Below are positions 23,249 to 32,841 of a stretch of 64,000 bases of DNA, piece after piece; the first letter of the stretch is position 1, and the number at the start of each line of letters is the position of its first letter. The position numbers were made by a program, and so were the translations under genes. Source of the stretch: Pelagihabitans sp947500445 (lineage in GTDB: Bacteria; Bacteroidota; Bacteroidia; Flavobacteriales; Flavobacteriaceae); contig NZ_JBNGOP010000003.1 in assembly GCF_050589625.1 (NCBI RefSeq), forward strand, positions 186,001-250,000, read 5' to 3'. The notes beneath the pieces were generated by a model. The model ran no database searches, had not been told where the DNA came from, and saw only the letters and a program-made list of their open reading frames with translations.

Positions 23249-23323
23249 AATGCTATAACCTCAATTTCTAAAAATTATTTTAATTATTCGTTGAACGGAA
23301 GCTTTGTCACCTTTATTTGGCAA

Positions 23324-24022
23324 TTATTGTGCCGTTCCAAGTAGATTTTCAGCAAAAATTAAGGGGTCTAAGGCTTTATTTACGTTGTATTCCCCTATTT
23401 TGGTTCTCCTTAGGGTAGACAAATGTCCGCCGCTATCCAAAGCTTTCCCAAAATCGTGGGCCAAGGAGCGGATGTAGGTACCTTTTGAACAGACCACCTT
23501 AAATTGGATTTCCGGCATGTCGATAGCCGTTATTTCAAAGGAGAACAACCGTACCGTTCGCGTTGGTATTTCTACCGCTTTTCCTTCCCGTGCGTATTCA
23601 TATAGTCTTTTCCCATCCTTTTTTAAAGCGGAAAAAATTGGTGGGCGTTGTGCGATTTCCCCAAGAAAATCCTTTGTTTTTTCATGGATGGCCTGCGGGC
23701 TAATATGGTCCGTTGGAAAAACCGCATCTACCTCCGACTCCAGATCGTAAGAAGGGGTAGTCGCGCCTAGGGTAATGGTGCCGGTATATTCCTTTACCTG
23801 TCCTTGAAGTTCGTTTATCTTTTTGGTGAATTTTCCGGTACAGATCAAAAGAAGTCCGGTAGCCAAAGGGTCCAACGTTCCCGCATGCCCTATTTTAATT
23901 TTTTTCAGGTCAAACTTTTTTCGGATCGCCCACTTTAACTTGTTCACCGCCTGAAACGAGGACCACCCCAGTGGTTTATCGATCAACAACAATTGGCCAT
24001 CAAGAAAATCGGTCTTTGTCAT
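23324..24022 (-). CDS. truB: tRNA pseudouridine(55) synthase
   Basis: A 232-residue enzyme making the T-loop pseudouridine 55. Signatures: GQLLLIDKPLGWSSFQAVNKLK, KIGHAGTLDPLATGLLLICTGKFTK (containing the catalytic Asp of the GTLDPLA motif), the YTGTITLGATTPSYDLE strand, and CSKGTYIRSLAHDFGK. It is slightly short compared with enterobacterial TruB because the C-terminal PUA-type domain is reduced, as in other Bacteroidetes. Its start overlaps the uppP stop by one base, which indicates an operon with uppP and ftsX. Confidence 0.96.
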   Translation of the reverse strand: MTKTDFLDGQLLLIDKPLGWSSFQAVNKLKWAIRKKFDLKKIKIGHAGTLDPLATGLLLICTGKFTKKINELQGQVKEYTGTITLGATTPSYDLESEVDAVFPTDHISPQAIHEKTKDFLGEIAQRPPIFSALKKDGKRLYEYAREGKAVEIPTRTVRLFSFEITAIDMPEIQFKVVCSKGTYIRSLAHDFGKALDSGGHLSTLRRTKIGEYNVNKALDPLIFAENLLGTAQ

Positions 24023-24807
24023 CAGACTACGGTTAAGGGACGTACAAAGTAATGGAGCAATAGCAGGGCGACACCTACGATGATCCGGTAGTACCCGAAC
24101 AACTTAAAACCGTGTTTGCTCAGGTATCCGATAAAGGATTTTATAGCAAGCAGGGCTACCAAAAAGCCCACTACATTTCCGATGATCAGCAGGTTTATTT
24201 GGTCCGAGGTCAAGGTAAATCCGGCATTGTAATAGTCGTAACTTTTTTTTAGGGTAGCTCCCAGCATAGTGGGTACCGCTAAAAAAAACGAAAATTCGGC
24301 GGCGGCGGTACGGGAAAGTTTCTGGGACATTCCCCCGACGATACTGGCGCCACTGCGCGATACGCCCGGTATCATTGCCAAACACTGAAAAAAGCCGATT
24401 TTTAAGGCGGTTAAATAGGAAATTTCCGTTTCCTCGGCGTCTCCGAACCAATGGTCCACCCGGAGCAATACTATACCGCCAAGCACCAATGATACGGCAA
24501 CGGTAACCGGGTTCTCGAGCAATGCATCGATAAGGTCGCTCAACAATAGTCCGAGCACTACTGCCGGCATAAAAGCCACCAGAAGCTTCAAATAGAAATC
24601 GACCGTTTGAAAAAACCGCTTAAAATAAAGGACTACTACGGATAAGATGGTCCCTAGTTGAATAACGATAGTGAACAGTTTCGTAAAATCTTCTTGGGCA
24701 ATACCAAAAAAGGAAGAGGCGATGATCATGTGCCCGGTAGAAGATACGGGAAGGTACTCGGTAATTCCCTCGATAATGGCGAGAACAATAGCTTGTAAAT
24801 AATCCAA
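24022..24807 (-). CDS. uppP: Undecaprenyl-diphosphatase
   Basis: A 261-residue integral membrane phosphatase of the BacA family, which recycles the undecaprenyl lipid carrier used for peptidoglycan and other envelope glycans. The two inverted-repeat active-site motifs are present: EGITEYLPVSSTGHMIIA (about 14-31, with Glu and the SSTGH Ser/His) and PGVSRSGASIVGGM (about 148-161, catalytic Arg/Ser region). About eight hydrophobic helices. It is co-directional with truB (1-bp overlap) and DUF3098 (5-nt gap). Confidence 0.96.
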   Translation of the reverse strand: MDYLQAIVLAIIEGITEYLPVSSTGHMIIASSFFGIAQEDFTKLFTIVIQLGTILSVVVLYFKRFFQTVDFYLKLLVAFMPAVVLGLLLSDLIDALLENPVTVAVSLVLGGIVLLRVDHWFGDAEETEISYLTALKIGFFQCLAMIPGVSRSGASIVGGMSQKLSRTAAAEFSFFLAVPTMLGATLKKSYDYYNAGFTLTSDQINLLIIGNVVGFLVALLAIKSFIGYLSKHGFKLFGYYRIIVGVALLLLHYFVRPLTVV

Positions 24808-24812
24808 GGTGA

Positions 24813-25076
24813 CTACTTCTTATGGGGATTCAACAAAATCGCGTATACTTCGATTCCCAAACCGATCAATACCAAGGTAGGGGCCAAACGTATTCTTCGA
24901 AAGTTAAAGATCTCTTCGTTGAATACATTGGGATCGTCACTACCGCCGCCGCTCATTAAAATGAACCCGAGCGCGATCAGGGCAAGTCCGATAAACATGA
25001 ACAGGTAATTTTTACGCTGAAAAATATATTCCTGCTGCGTACGATGTTCGGGCTGGTTGTGTTTGTTTTTCGCCAT
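24813..25076 (-). CDS. DUF3098 small membrane protein
   Basis: An 87-residue Bacteroidetes-specific protein with two transmembrane helices (YLFMFIGLALIALGFILM about 24-41, and LAPTLVLIGLGIEVYAILL about 63-81) joined by a short loop GGGSDDPNVFNEEIFNFRRI. It matches DUF3098, whose genes sit between ftsX and uppP in flavobacteria, as here. The function is unknown; the conserved neighbourhood suggests a role in envelope synthesis or division. Confidence 0.88.
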   Translation of the reverse strand: MAKNKHNQPEHRTQQEYIFQRKNYLFMFIGLALIALGFILMSGGGSDDPNVFNEEIFNFRRIRLAPTLVLIGLGIEVYAILLNPHKK

Positions 25077-25189
25077 GGCGCAAATTTAGGAAAAAGTTAC
25101 CATTTTAATGGAGCTTTCCTCGGGTATAAAAAAGGAAAACCAATACCGTTGGTGTTGGAAACATCGGGATGGTACGAATCGTTTTCAGT

Positions 25190-25368
25190 GAAGTGATTTA
25201 AACTTTTTGGATTGAAGCGATCCCGAGGCTTCCTTGATTTTTTGCTCTTTTGAAGCCTTTTTTGCGTTGCATAGCAGGGCTACGGAATGAAAAAAAGTCG
25301 AAAAAAGTGTGAAAAAGCATCATTTTTTAGCCTCCCGACGGTTCGGGAGAAAAAGTTTAAACCACTTC
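25190..25368. repeat. MITE-like element, family C, copy 2
   Basis: The terminal inverted repeats GAAGTGATTTAAACTTTTT and AAAAAGTTTAAACCACTTC match over 18 of 19 positions, with a non-coding body of about 179 bp that includes the hairpin CTCCCGACGGTTCGGGAG. The right end contains the TCA that reads as the ftsX TGA stop on the minus strand, so the element abuts and overlaps the end of that gene. The remaining gap 25077-25189 shows no gene. Confidence 0.75.
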
Positions 25369-26245
25369 AGTAATAAAGCTCGTCCGTACGAAGGTTTAAA
25401 AAACGCTGGGTGGCAAAAAAGGTGCTGATCCACGAAATAAGGATACCCAAAAGAAAGACCCCTCCGAGAAGTATTGCGATTTCGGTATAGTCCCCAAAAA
25501 GGCCCAGTTCCGGAAAAACAGTGTTCAAGTAGTACAGCAGTCCGCCGAGCGCGAGTATGGCAAGAACCGCTCCCAACATGCCCAAGCGAATATTGGTCCA
25601 TATGAACGGCCGTCTTATGAACGCTTTTGTGGCGCCTACCATTTGCATGGTCTTTATAATGAAGCGTTTGGCATAGATGCTCAGCCGTATCGAACTGTTG
25701 ATCAACAATACTGCGATAAAGGTGAATATACCACTGGCCACCAAAATCCAGAAACCGATTTTTTTAACGTTGTCGTTCAATAGGCCTACCAAAGGTTTGT
25801 CGTAACTCACTTCCGCTACGTACGCCTTCGCGGTCATTTCGGACACCATTTCCTCAATACGCTCGGGGGTAACGAAATCGGCCATCAATTGCACGTCGAT
25901 AGCGTCCTTTAAAGGGTTGTACCCCAAAAACGCCATAAAATTTTCACCGATTTCCTTGCTGTGCCGTTCCGCTGCCTCTTCCTTGGAAACATAGACCGCC
26001 GATTTCACATGTTCGGCCAACGCCAAGGTTTTTTGTAGTTGGTTGATTTCGATTTCCTTTGCAGACTCCTTTAGAAATAGTGAAATCGTAATCTGTTCCT
26101 TAAAATGGTCCGCCATTTTTTTGGTGTTCAACAACAGCATTCCCAAGGCCCCCAATAAGAATAATACGAGGGCAATACTCAACACCACCGAAAAATAGGA
26201 GGATATCAGCTTTCTTTTTTGATAGTTTTCAAATGATTTGCCCAT
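25367..26245 (-). CDS. ftsX: Cell division ABC-type permease FtsX
   Basis: A 292-residue membrane protein of the FtsX family: one N-terminal helix (SYFSVVLSIALVLFLLGALGMLLL), an extracytoplasmic domain with ITISLFLKESAKEIEINQL and VSKEEAAERHSKEIGENFM, then three C-terminal helices (FWILVASGIFTFIAVLLIN, LGAVLAILALGGLLYYL, IAILLGGVFLLGILISWIST). With FtsE it controls peptidoglycan hydrolases at the septum; ftsE is not in this window. The TTG extension at 26260 was rejected in favour of ATG 26245 (MGKSFENYQKRKL). The stop codon lies in the end of a family C repeat. Confidence 0.93.
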   Translation of the reverse strand: MGKSFENYQKRKLISSYFSVVLSIALVLFLLGALGMLLLNTKKMADHFKEQITISLFLKESAKEIEINQLQKTLALAEHVKSAVYVSKEEAAERHSKEIGENFMAFLGYNPLKDAIDVQLMADFVTPERIEEMVSEMTAKAYVAEVSYDKPLVGLLNDNVKKIGFWILVASGIFTFIAVLLINSSIRLSIYAKRFIIKTMQMVGATKAFIRRPFIWTNIRLGMLGAVLAILALGGLLYYLNTVFPELGLFGDYTEIAILLGGVFLLGILISWISTFFATQRFLNLRTDELYY

Positions 26246-26382
26246 AACACAGTTTAACAACTAAAATTAGCAATACTTTTTTTAATGATTTCACTTTTTA
26301 ACAAGGGTGATTTTGAGTATCTCCTGGTCTAAGAAAAGCGACTATACCGGCTAGGCTGGAAGGACATTGTGGTTTTCTTTTG

Positions 26383-27519
26383 CTAATCTTTTATTTTTTC
26401 TTCTACGGTAATTTTTTTTGGATCAGGTGGGATACGCTTTGCTATCAACAAAATCTGTCCTAAATGGCTGGATTGATGCTCCATAACATGAAACCAAGCA
26501 AAGTGGTTGCTTGTATTTGATCCGGGTATATTAGAGGTCAACCAGTCGTCATCCTTCTTTTGTAATTCCGCTTTTGTTTTTTCCCTTACATTTTTCCAAA
26601 TATCGAAGTAATATTTGGCGTCATGATTTTTTATATTTTTTCTGCCTTTTTCACCAAGGGACATGGCAAACTCCCAAGCTTCCTCTTCTTCTTTAGTATA
26701 GGAGATATCCTCAAACGTCCTTTTTTGATAGTATACCTCGGTAGCTACTAAATGCATAATCAAAGCGCCTATGGAATTCGCTTTTTCATCGAGTAAAAAA
26801 TCCAACTCTCTTTCTTTGAGATTTCCGACAGTCCGTTCCACACGTATGCTAAGGTTATCGAGCATGCTGATTAAAGTTCCTATTTGAGGTGAGAACCCTT
26901 CTTTAGGTCCTATTTCATCGGAAGGACCCTCTTCTATTCCAGTACCTTTGATCATTAAACTGTACTTTCCATTTGCGGCATCCGAGCAAGAGGTATACGC
27001 AAACTCTTTTACCCGGATATTTTGGCCAGCACGAATACCCAGGTCCCAATCCTGGATCATCCCTTTCTTGACCTGATTTTCAAAGTCGGAGTTCTTAATT
27101 TCAAGCTTTTCGAAACTCCCGGTAGGGGTTTCGGTAAATACCTCGAAGGAATCGAACAAAAAAGTTCCATTTCCTATACAAATACCACCAAAACTTAACT
27201 TTTCAGCATCCTTTCCAAATTCCCCTTCAACGGTGTAAGATTTCCACTCATTTAAAATAATGGGGCGGTCTCCCATATTATCAAAGAATCCAGGCTCACT
27301 ACCAGTGTTGTCGACCCTCGCCCAAATGCCGGACCAACTCGAATCATGCTCACCATCGGTCTTTGCGAGCCCGACAACCCTAAACTTTATGGGCTTATCC
27401 GTAGTAACTTCTATGGTTTGTACAAAAGAAGTCCAATCTCGGGAAATTCCACTTTCTTGCGCTATCGCAAGAAAACCACATAATAATAATACAAGGGTGC
27501 TGAGGTTTCTTAGTTTCAT
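26383..27519 (-). CDS. Exported two-domain protein with C-terminal DinB-like domain
   Basis: A 378-residue protein with a signal peptide (MKLRNLSTLVLLLCGFLAIAQ). The N-terminal ~190 residues are beta-rich and resemble a carbohydrate-binding or galactose-binding-like sandwich (IEVTTDKPIKFRVVGLAKTDG, GGICIGNGTFLFDSFEVFTE). The C-terminal ~170 residues form a DinB/DUF664-like four-helix bundle with the metal-type histidines in GALIMHLVATEVYYQ and FHVMEHQSSHLGQILL. DinB domains are normally cytosolic, so export and this fusion are unusual. ATG 27519 is preferred over a TTG at 27528. The gene appears more AT-rich than its neighbours. Confidence 0.75.
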   Translation of the reverse strand: MKLRNLSTLVLLLCGFLAIAQESGISRDWTSFVQTIEVTTDKPIKFRVVGLAKTDGEHDSSWSGIWARVDNTGSEPGFFDNMGDRPIILNEWKSYTVEGEFGKDAEKLSFGGICIGNGTFLFDSFEVFTETPTGSFEKLEIKNSDFENQVKKGMIQDWDLGIRAGQNIRVKEFAYTSCSDAANGKYSLMIKGTGIEEGPSDEIGPKEGFSPQIGTLISMLDNLSIRVERTVGNLKERELDFLLDEKANSIGALIMHLVATEVYYQKRTFEDISYTKEEEEAWEFAMSLGEKGRKNIKNHDAKYYFDIWKNVREKTKAELQKKDDDWLTSNIPGSNTSNHFAWFHVMEHQSSHLGQILLIAKRIPPDPKKITVEEKIKD

Positions 27520-27569
27520 ATGTATCAACGCTATTTTGAACGGAAAAGTTACCGTTTTTAAACCAAATT

Positions 27570-29498
27570 TTATCTTTTCAAACTAAAATGCCCCTTATAA
27601 ACCGTATCGGCCACTCGAATCATATACCAATAATCGCTTTCGGGCAAAGGGCTGTTGTTAAAAGTGCCGTTCCATGAAATGGGCCCGTCAACAACGTGTT
27701 TCAACAATTTTCCGGTACGGTCATAAATGGCAATTTCGGAATTTGGAAAAAAGGCGATACCCTCGGCTTCAAAAATATCGTTTCGGCCATCCCCATTAGG
27801 GGTGAAAAAGGTGGGGACAACAAAATGAACAAAGGAGGTTACCGCTTCCCCGCAGTCATTGTCCTCCCGTACCCGAATATCATAGCGCCCTCCCGCAACG
27901 CCCTCAAAAATCGGGGATGCGCTATAGTCTATACCATCAATGGAATACTCGTAGCTGCCGTCGGTTTCTGTGAGGATTTCAATGGAATACCCCTCCGAGC
28001 GGATGTCCTTGATTACGGGGATTGGTATTTCCTCCAGTCGAATCGATTTGGAATTGGAACAGCCTCGGGCATCGGTGACCGTTACGGAATAAGTGTCCGG
28101 CCTATCGACCGTAATGTCGCGAGTGGTTTCGCCCGTACTCCAGGCATAGGAAGCGGCTTCCAGGCCCGCCGATAGGGTGGTAGTGGTATTTTGGCAAAAT
28201 GCCAACACTTCGTCAGTAAGGACAGGAATTGGCAGTGCTTCAAAAGCGACCGCGGTTCGTAAGGCCGACCCGCAACCTCCCAAAGAGGAAACCGCCTCGG
28301 CGTAATAAGTACCCGTACCGGGCGGTTGAAAAACGGTGCTTCCCTCGCCCAACAACAGGCCTCCCACGGCGCTATCGTACCAATTCACGGTAATCCCTTC
28401 CGGCACGGATACCGATATGGTGCCATTGTCGTTTGCACAGCTTGCGCCATCGCCATTGCTTATAGGGGCCAAGGGTCGCGAAACAACATTGATCCGAAAA
28501 ATTTCGGATGCGGAATTGCAACGGGGATTGGTTAGGTTTACCGCATCTTCAGCAACCAACACCCGATAAAAGGTATCATTAAAAATGGCCGGGGTGTCGT
28601 AGGTTTGGTTCGTTTCGCCTACGATGTCCGTCCAGTTGACAAAATCGGTACTTACCTGCCATTGATACGCATGGGTCGTGTAGATGGTAAAGTCGGGATT
28701 TGCGGTCAAGGTAGTGTTGAAAGGAACTTCATCATCACAAATTCCCCGGCCTGTTGCAAGCTCGGGATCGCTAACACCGATAAAATCACCACAGGACCGA
28801 AAAACGATATCATCGATCGCAAGATCGTTCCCGCAGCCTCCATCACTATTGTTTTTCATTTTCAGGATGACGGATGTCTGTTCCGGGGCGGTCTTAAAAA
28901 CAAGTCCGTAAGGTCGCCAAGTAGGGGACGAGGTATTTGGGATATTGCCCGTATTTCCAGAGGCCAACAGGGTAGTGTTGCTGCTGTCCCATATTTCAAA
29001 CTTCACGTTTACCGGTATCCCGTTTCCCCCGCATCCCTGACTGGTTTGAAGGCTTATCAACCAGGAGGAAAATTCATAGGAGGTATTTTCACAAAGTCCG
29101 GTTACGGTGCGCCTAAAAAATTCATCGGCGGTAAAACTGGCATTCACGATAAATGCTTTACCGTTAAGGTCGTTTTCGGTATGATCCTCGGTGTCGTGCC
29201 AATCAAAATAATTGGTGGTGCTGGAAATAGTATAATCGCCATCGGTAGGGGTGCCCGAGGTAAAGGTATAACTGGTGACCCCGGCACCTAGGGGCGGACC
29301 GTCGGTAACGCCCGTTCCAAAGGTTTCAGTGAATATGGCGTCGCCCGAATTGCCGGTACAAAACCCCAGCTGTGCATGAAGTTCGGAAACCCCAAATAGC
29401 AAGAGCGTTAAAAGGAGGTAATTAAAATGTTTTTGGGACTTGTGCACCTTAATGGTATTAGGACGTGGAAGATAGCAATATCTTTTCCCCTTTCCCAT
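27570..29498 (-). CDS. Secreted protein with T9SS type B (gliding-motility-associated) sorting domain
   Basis: A 642-residue secreted protein. A signal peptide (FNYLLLTLLLFGVSELHAQ) follows a short N-terminal extension, so initiation could also be at a GTG in KVHKSQ. The segments after it include a lectin/LamG-like front part (DDIVFRSCGDF, NPDFT..AYQWQVSTDFVNWTDI), two Ig-like repeats, and the C-terminal FFTPNGDGRNDIFEAEGI ... IYDRTGKLLKHV ... WNGTFNNSPLPESDYWYMI ... GHFSLKR type B sorting domain used by the type IX secretion system. Probably a surface adhesin. It is divergent from leuS. Confidence 0.9.
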   Translation of the reverse strand: MGKGKRYCYLPRPNTIKVHKSQKHFNYLLLTLLLFGVSELHAQLGFCTGNSGDAIFTETFGTGVTDGPPLGAGVTSYTFTSGTPTDGDYTISSTTNYFDWHDTEDHTENDLNGKAFIVNASFTADEFFRRTVTGLCENTSYEFSSWLISLQTSQGCGGNGIPVNVKFEIWDSSNTTLLASGNTGNIPNTSSPTWRPYGLVFKTAPEQTSVILKMKNNSDGGCGNDLAIDDIVFRSCGDFIGVSDPELATGRGICDDEVPFNTTLTANPDFTIYTTHAYQWQVSTDFVNWTDIVGETNQTYDTPAIFNDTFYRVLVAEDAVNLTNPRCNSASEIFRINVVSRPLAPISNGDGASCANDNGTISVSVPEGITVNWYDSAVGGLLLGEGSTVFQPPGTGTYYAEAVSSLGGCGSALRTAVAFEALPIPVLTDEVLAFCQNTTTTLSAGLEAASYAWSTGETTRDITVDRPDTYSVTVTDARGCSNSKSIRLEEIPIPVIKDIRSEGYSIEILTETDGSYEYSIDGIDYSASPIFEGVAGGRYDIRVREDNDCGEAVTSFVHFVVPTFFTPNGDGRNDIFEAEGIAFFPNSEIAIYDRTGKLLKHVVDGPISWNGTFNNSPLPESDYWYMIRVADTVYKGHFSLKR

Positions 29499-29540
29499 AT
29501 TAGACTTATTTTTGCCCGATACCGAAAAGAAAACGATAAA

Positions 29541-32354
29541 ATGCAGTACGATTTTAATGCTATAGAAGCCAAATGGCAGCGATATTGGGCCGAAAACGAA
29601 ACCTTCAAAGCTTCCGAAAGCAAGGAAAAGGAGAAGTTTTATGTGTTGGACATGTTTCCCTACCCTTCAGGGGCCGGACTTCATGTGGGCCATCCGCTCG
29701 GGTATATTGCCAGCGATATTTATGCGCGTTATAAAAGGCACAAAGGGTTTAATGTGCTGCACCCCCAAGGGTATGATTCTTTTGGGTTGCCCGCGGAGCA
29801 ATATGCCATTCAAACGGGTCAGCATCCTGCGGTAACCACCGCTACGAATATCAAGCGCTATCGGGAGCAGTTGGATAAAATCGGTTTTTCTTTTGATTGG
29901 AGCAGGGAAGTGCGTACTTCCGATCCAAGCTATTATAAATGGACACAATGGATCTTTATCCAACTGTTCAATTCGTGGTACGATATCGAAAATGATAAGG
30001 CGGCACCGATCGAGACGCTGACCGCGCTATTCGAAAAAGATGGTAATGCCAAGGTAAGGGCAATAAGCGACGAGGATACGGCAGTTTTTTCTGCGGCGCA
30101 GTGGGCAACTTTTTCCGACACCCAAAAACAAGCGGTATTGTTGAAATACCGGCTCACCTACCTAGCGGAAAGTGAAGTAAATTGGTGTCCCGAGCTAGGG
30201 ACCGTGTTGGCGAACGACGAAATCGTCAATGGTGTTTCGGAGCGTGGTGGGCATCCGGTAATCCGGAAAAAAATGACCCAATGGAGCATGCGTATTTCTG
30301 CTTATGCCCAACGCTTGTTGAATGGGTTAAACGGGGTCGATTGGCCACAACCTTTAAAAGATTCGCAAACCAATTGGATCGGCAGGAGTGAAGGCGCTAG
30401 CGTAACATTTGAAGTCCCCTTTGGGGATAGGGGGATAGAAGTATTTACCACCCGCCCCGATACTATTTTTGGAGTAAGTTTTATGACCTTGGCCCCTGAG
30501 CATGAACTGGTCTCAAAAATAACGACCCCTGAACAAAAAGCTGAGGTGGATGCCTATGTGGAACGTACCGCCAAACGATCGGAACGCGAACGTATGGCCG
30601 ACGTGAAGACCATATCAGGGGCCTTTACCGGGGCGTATGCGTTACATCCGTTTACGAAAGAACCGATTCCGATTTGGATCGGGGACTATGTGTTGGCGGG
30701 TTATGGTACCGGCGCCGTGATGTCGGTCCCTTGTGGAGATCAACGCGATTACGATTTTGCAAAACATTTTAATATTCCTATCCCGAATATCTTCGAGGGT
30801 GTCGATATTTCCGATGAAGCCTTTTCCGATAAGGAGAAGACGGTTATCGCCAATTCCGATTTTTTGAACGGACTCCCCTATAAAAAGGCGGTAAAGCGTG
30901 CCATTTTTGAATTGGAGCAATTGGGCCAGGGCCAAGGAAAGGTCAATTATCGTTTGCGGGACGCCGTATTTAGCCGCCAACGGTATTGGGGAGAGCCCTT
31001 TCCGGTGTATTATGTAGATGGTATGCCCCAAATGATCGCTGCCGAACAGTTGCCCATCACCTTGCCGGATGTGGAAAAGTATTTGCCGACGGAAACCGGG
31101 GAGCCACCTTTGGGGAACGCTACGCATTGGGCCTGGGATACCATAAAAAATGAAGTGGTCGCCAATACCGCTATAGACCATAAAACGGTTTTCCCTTTGG
31201 AATTGAATACCATGCCGGGCTGGGCGGGTAGTTCCCAGTATTTTAACCGCTATATGGATCCAAAAAACGAACATGAGATCTTCTCGCAAGAAGCCATAGC
31301 CTATTGGCAAGATGTAGACCTGTATATCGGAGGAAGCGAGCACGCCACCGGGCACTTGCTGTATGCCCGTTTTTGGCAAAAGTTCATGTTCGACAGGGGC
31401 TGGGTACCTAAGGACGAGTTCGCCAAAAAACTGATCAACCAAGGGATGATTACGGGGACGAGCGCTTTTGTCTATCGAGAAGGCGATACCGGTCGCATTC
31501 TCTCGAAAGGGCTAATAGCGGGGAAAAATGTTGTGCCCATACATGCAGATGTAGCCTTGGTGAACAGTTCTGACGAGTTGGATGTTGATGGTTTCAAGCA
31601 ATGGTTGCCAGATTATACGGATGCAGAATTTGTTTTGGAGGACGGTAAATACATTGTAGGTCGCGAAGTCGAAAAAATGTCCAAATCCAAATACAACGTT
31701 GTCAACCCCGATGAGATCTGCGAGCAGTACGGGGCCGATAGCCTGCGCCTTTACGAAATGTTTTTGGGGCCTTTGGAGCAATCAAAGCCATGGAACACTG
31801 CTGGCATAACGGGAGTACACGGTTTTCTAAAGAAGCTCTGGAAGCTGTATTTTGATACGAACGGAAGCAAGGTCTCCAATGTGCAGCCTAGTCCCGAGAG
31901 TTTAAAAACCCTACATAAGACCATTAAAAAGGTTGAGGACGATATTGCCAATTTCAGTTTTAATACCTCGGTGTCCACCTTTATGATCTGTGTGAACGAG
32001 CTTACGGCCCAAAAATGTACGAGTAGGGCCGTTCTGGAACCTTTGGCCATTTTGGTATCGCCATATGCCCCGCATATTGCCGAAGAATTGTGGGAGCAAA
32101 TGGGAAATAGCGGTTCTATTGCCAAGGTCGCCTTTCCGGTTTTTGAACCCAAACATTTGGTAGAAAGCAGCAAGGAGTATCCGATTTCCTTCAACGGTAA
32201 AATGCGTTTTAAAATGGAGCTTCCAGCGGATATGGACAAACAGGCGATCGAGGCGGCCGTTATGGCCCACGAAAAAACCCAAGAGCAATTACAGGGCCGG
32301 ACTCCCAAAAAAGTAATTGTGGTGCCCGGTAAAATTGTAAATATTGTTGGGTAG
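29541..32354 (+). CDS. leuS: Leucyl-tRNA synthetase
   Basis: A class I aminoacyl-tRNA synthetase of 937 residues that charges tRNA-Leu. The HIGH-type motif GLHVGHPLGYIASD and the KMSKS loop EVEKMSKSKYNVVNPDEI are intact. The editing domain includes TTRPDTIFGVSF and MSVPCGDQRDYDFAKHF (T-rich and D-containing editing pocket), and WAGSSQYFNRYMDP is the leucine-specific region. The frame is open further upstream to 29427, but MQYDFNAIEAKWQRYW at 29541 is the canonical start. Upstream is the divergent T9SS gene. Confidence 0.98.
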   Translation: MQYDFNAIEAKWQRYWAENETFKASESKEKEKFYVLDMFPYPSGAGLHVGHPLGYIASDIYARYKRHKGFNVLHPQGYDSFGLPAEQYAIQTGQHPAVTTATNIKRYREQLDKIGFSFDWSREVRTSDPSYYKWTQWIFIQLFNSWYDIENDKAAPIETLTALFEKDGNAKVRAISDEDTAVFSAAQWATFSDTQKQAVLLKYRLTYLAESEVNWCPELGTVLANDEIVNGVSERGGHPVIRKKMTQWSMRISAYAQRLLNGLNGVDWPQPLKDSQTNWIGRSEGASVTFEVPFGDRGIEVFTTRPDTIFGVSFMTLAPEHELVSKITTPEQKAEVDAYVERTAKRSERERMADVKTISGAFTGAYALHPFTKEPIPIWIGDYVLAGYGTGAVMSVPCGDQRDYDFAKHFNIPIPNIFEGVDISDEAFSDKEKTVIANSDFLNGLPYKKAVKRAIFELEQLGQGQGKVNYRLRDAVFSRQRYWGEPFPVYYVDGMPQMIAAEQLPITLPDVEKYLPTETGEPPLGNATHWAWDTIKNEVVANTAIDHKTVFPLELNTMPGWAGSSQYFNRYMDPKNEHEIFSQEAIAYWQDVDLYIGGSEHATGHLLYARFWQKFMFDRGWVPKDEFAKKLINQGMITGTSAFVYREGDTGRILSKGLIAGKNVVPIHADVALVNSSDELDVDGFKQWLPDYTDAEFVLEDGKYIVGREVEKMSKSKYNVVNPDEICEQYGADSLRLYEMFLGPLEQSKPWNTAGITGVHGFLKKLWKLYFDTNGSKVSNVQPSPESLKTLHKTIKKVEDDIANFSFNTSVSTFMICVNELTAQKCTSRAVLEPLAILVSPYAPHIAEELWEQMGNSGSIAKVAFPVFEPKHLVESSKEYPISFNGKMRFKMELPADMDKQAIEAAVMAHEKTQEQLQGRTPKKVIVVPGKIVNIVG

Positions 32355-32380
32355 CCCGGGGCCAAGCGCAAAAAAAACGG

Positions 32381-32635
32381 ATGGATAAAATCGAAGTTTT
32401 GGGTCTGGTCGCGGCTTGTTTGACCACTGCGGCCTTTGTGCCACAGGTGTACAAGACCTGGAAGGTAAAATCGGCCAAGGAAATTTCGCTGACCATGTAT
32501 ACCGTATTTTTTATAGGGGTGATTCTATGGCTCGTTTATGGGTTGCTTATCGATAGTTTGCCCGTGGTACTGGCCAATGGAATTACCGGTATGCTCATTG
32601 TTCTAATGCTCCTTATGAAAATGAGGTATAAATGA
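32381..32635 (+). CDS. SemiSWEET-type sugar transporter (PQ-loop)
   Basis: An 84-residue membrane protein with three transmembrane helices and the PQ-loop motif AAFVPQVYKTWKVKSAKEIS (helix 1), then TMYTVFFIGVILWLVYGLL and LPVVLANGITGMLIVLMLL. The size and motif fit bacterial SemiSWEET, which dimerises to move sugars such as sucrose or glucose down a gradient. It starts 26 nt after leuS on the same strand. Confidence 0.9.
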   Translation: MDKIEVLGLVAACLTTAAFVPQVYKTWKVKSAKEISLTMYTVFFIGVILWLVYGLLIDSLPVVLANGITGMLIVLMLLMKMRYK

Positions 32636-32841
32636 ATTGAGGAGGTTATCTTCTTGTCGGTGTGCCCTAAAACAGACCGAACTTGTGAAAAAGAAAAATA
32701 AGACGGTTAATACGATTTGGTCGCGCTCTTAAAAAGTCCTTTCCCCGAAGTGCATAGATGGGCCGACAAATAGATTAAAGAAGGAAAAGATAATACCTGC
32801 TTTTCACCCCATTGTTTACAAAACTAACTAATGAAGTTGTT

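Noticed and set aside
28605..29291. A 228-codon open frame on the + strand opposite the T9SS protein gene
   Set aside because: It is fully antisense to a strongly supported gene, has no family resemblance and no promoter or start context; the frame stays open because of composition in the opposite gene.
30642..31442. A 266-codon open frame on the minus strand inside leuS
   Set aside because: A shadow of leuS; its translation has no recognisable features and covers conserved synthetase motifs.
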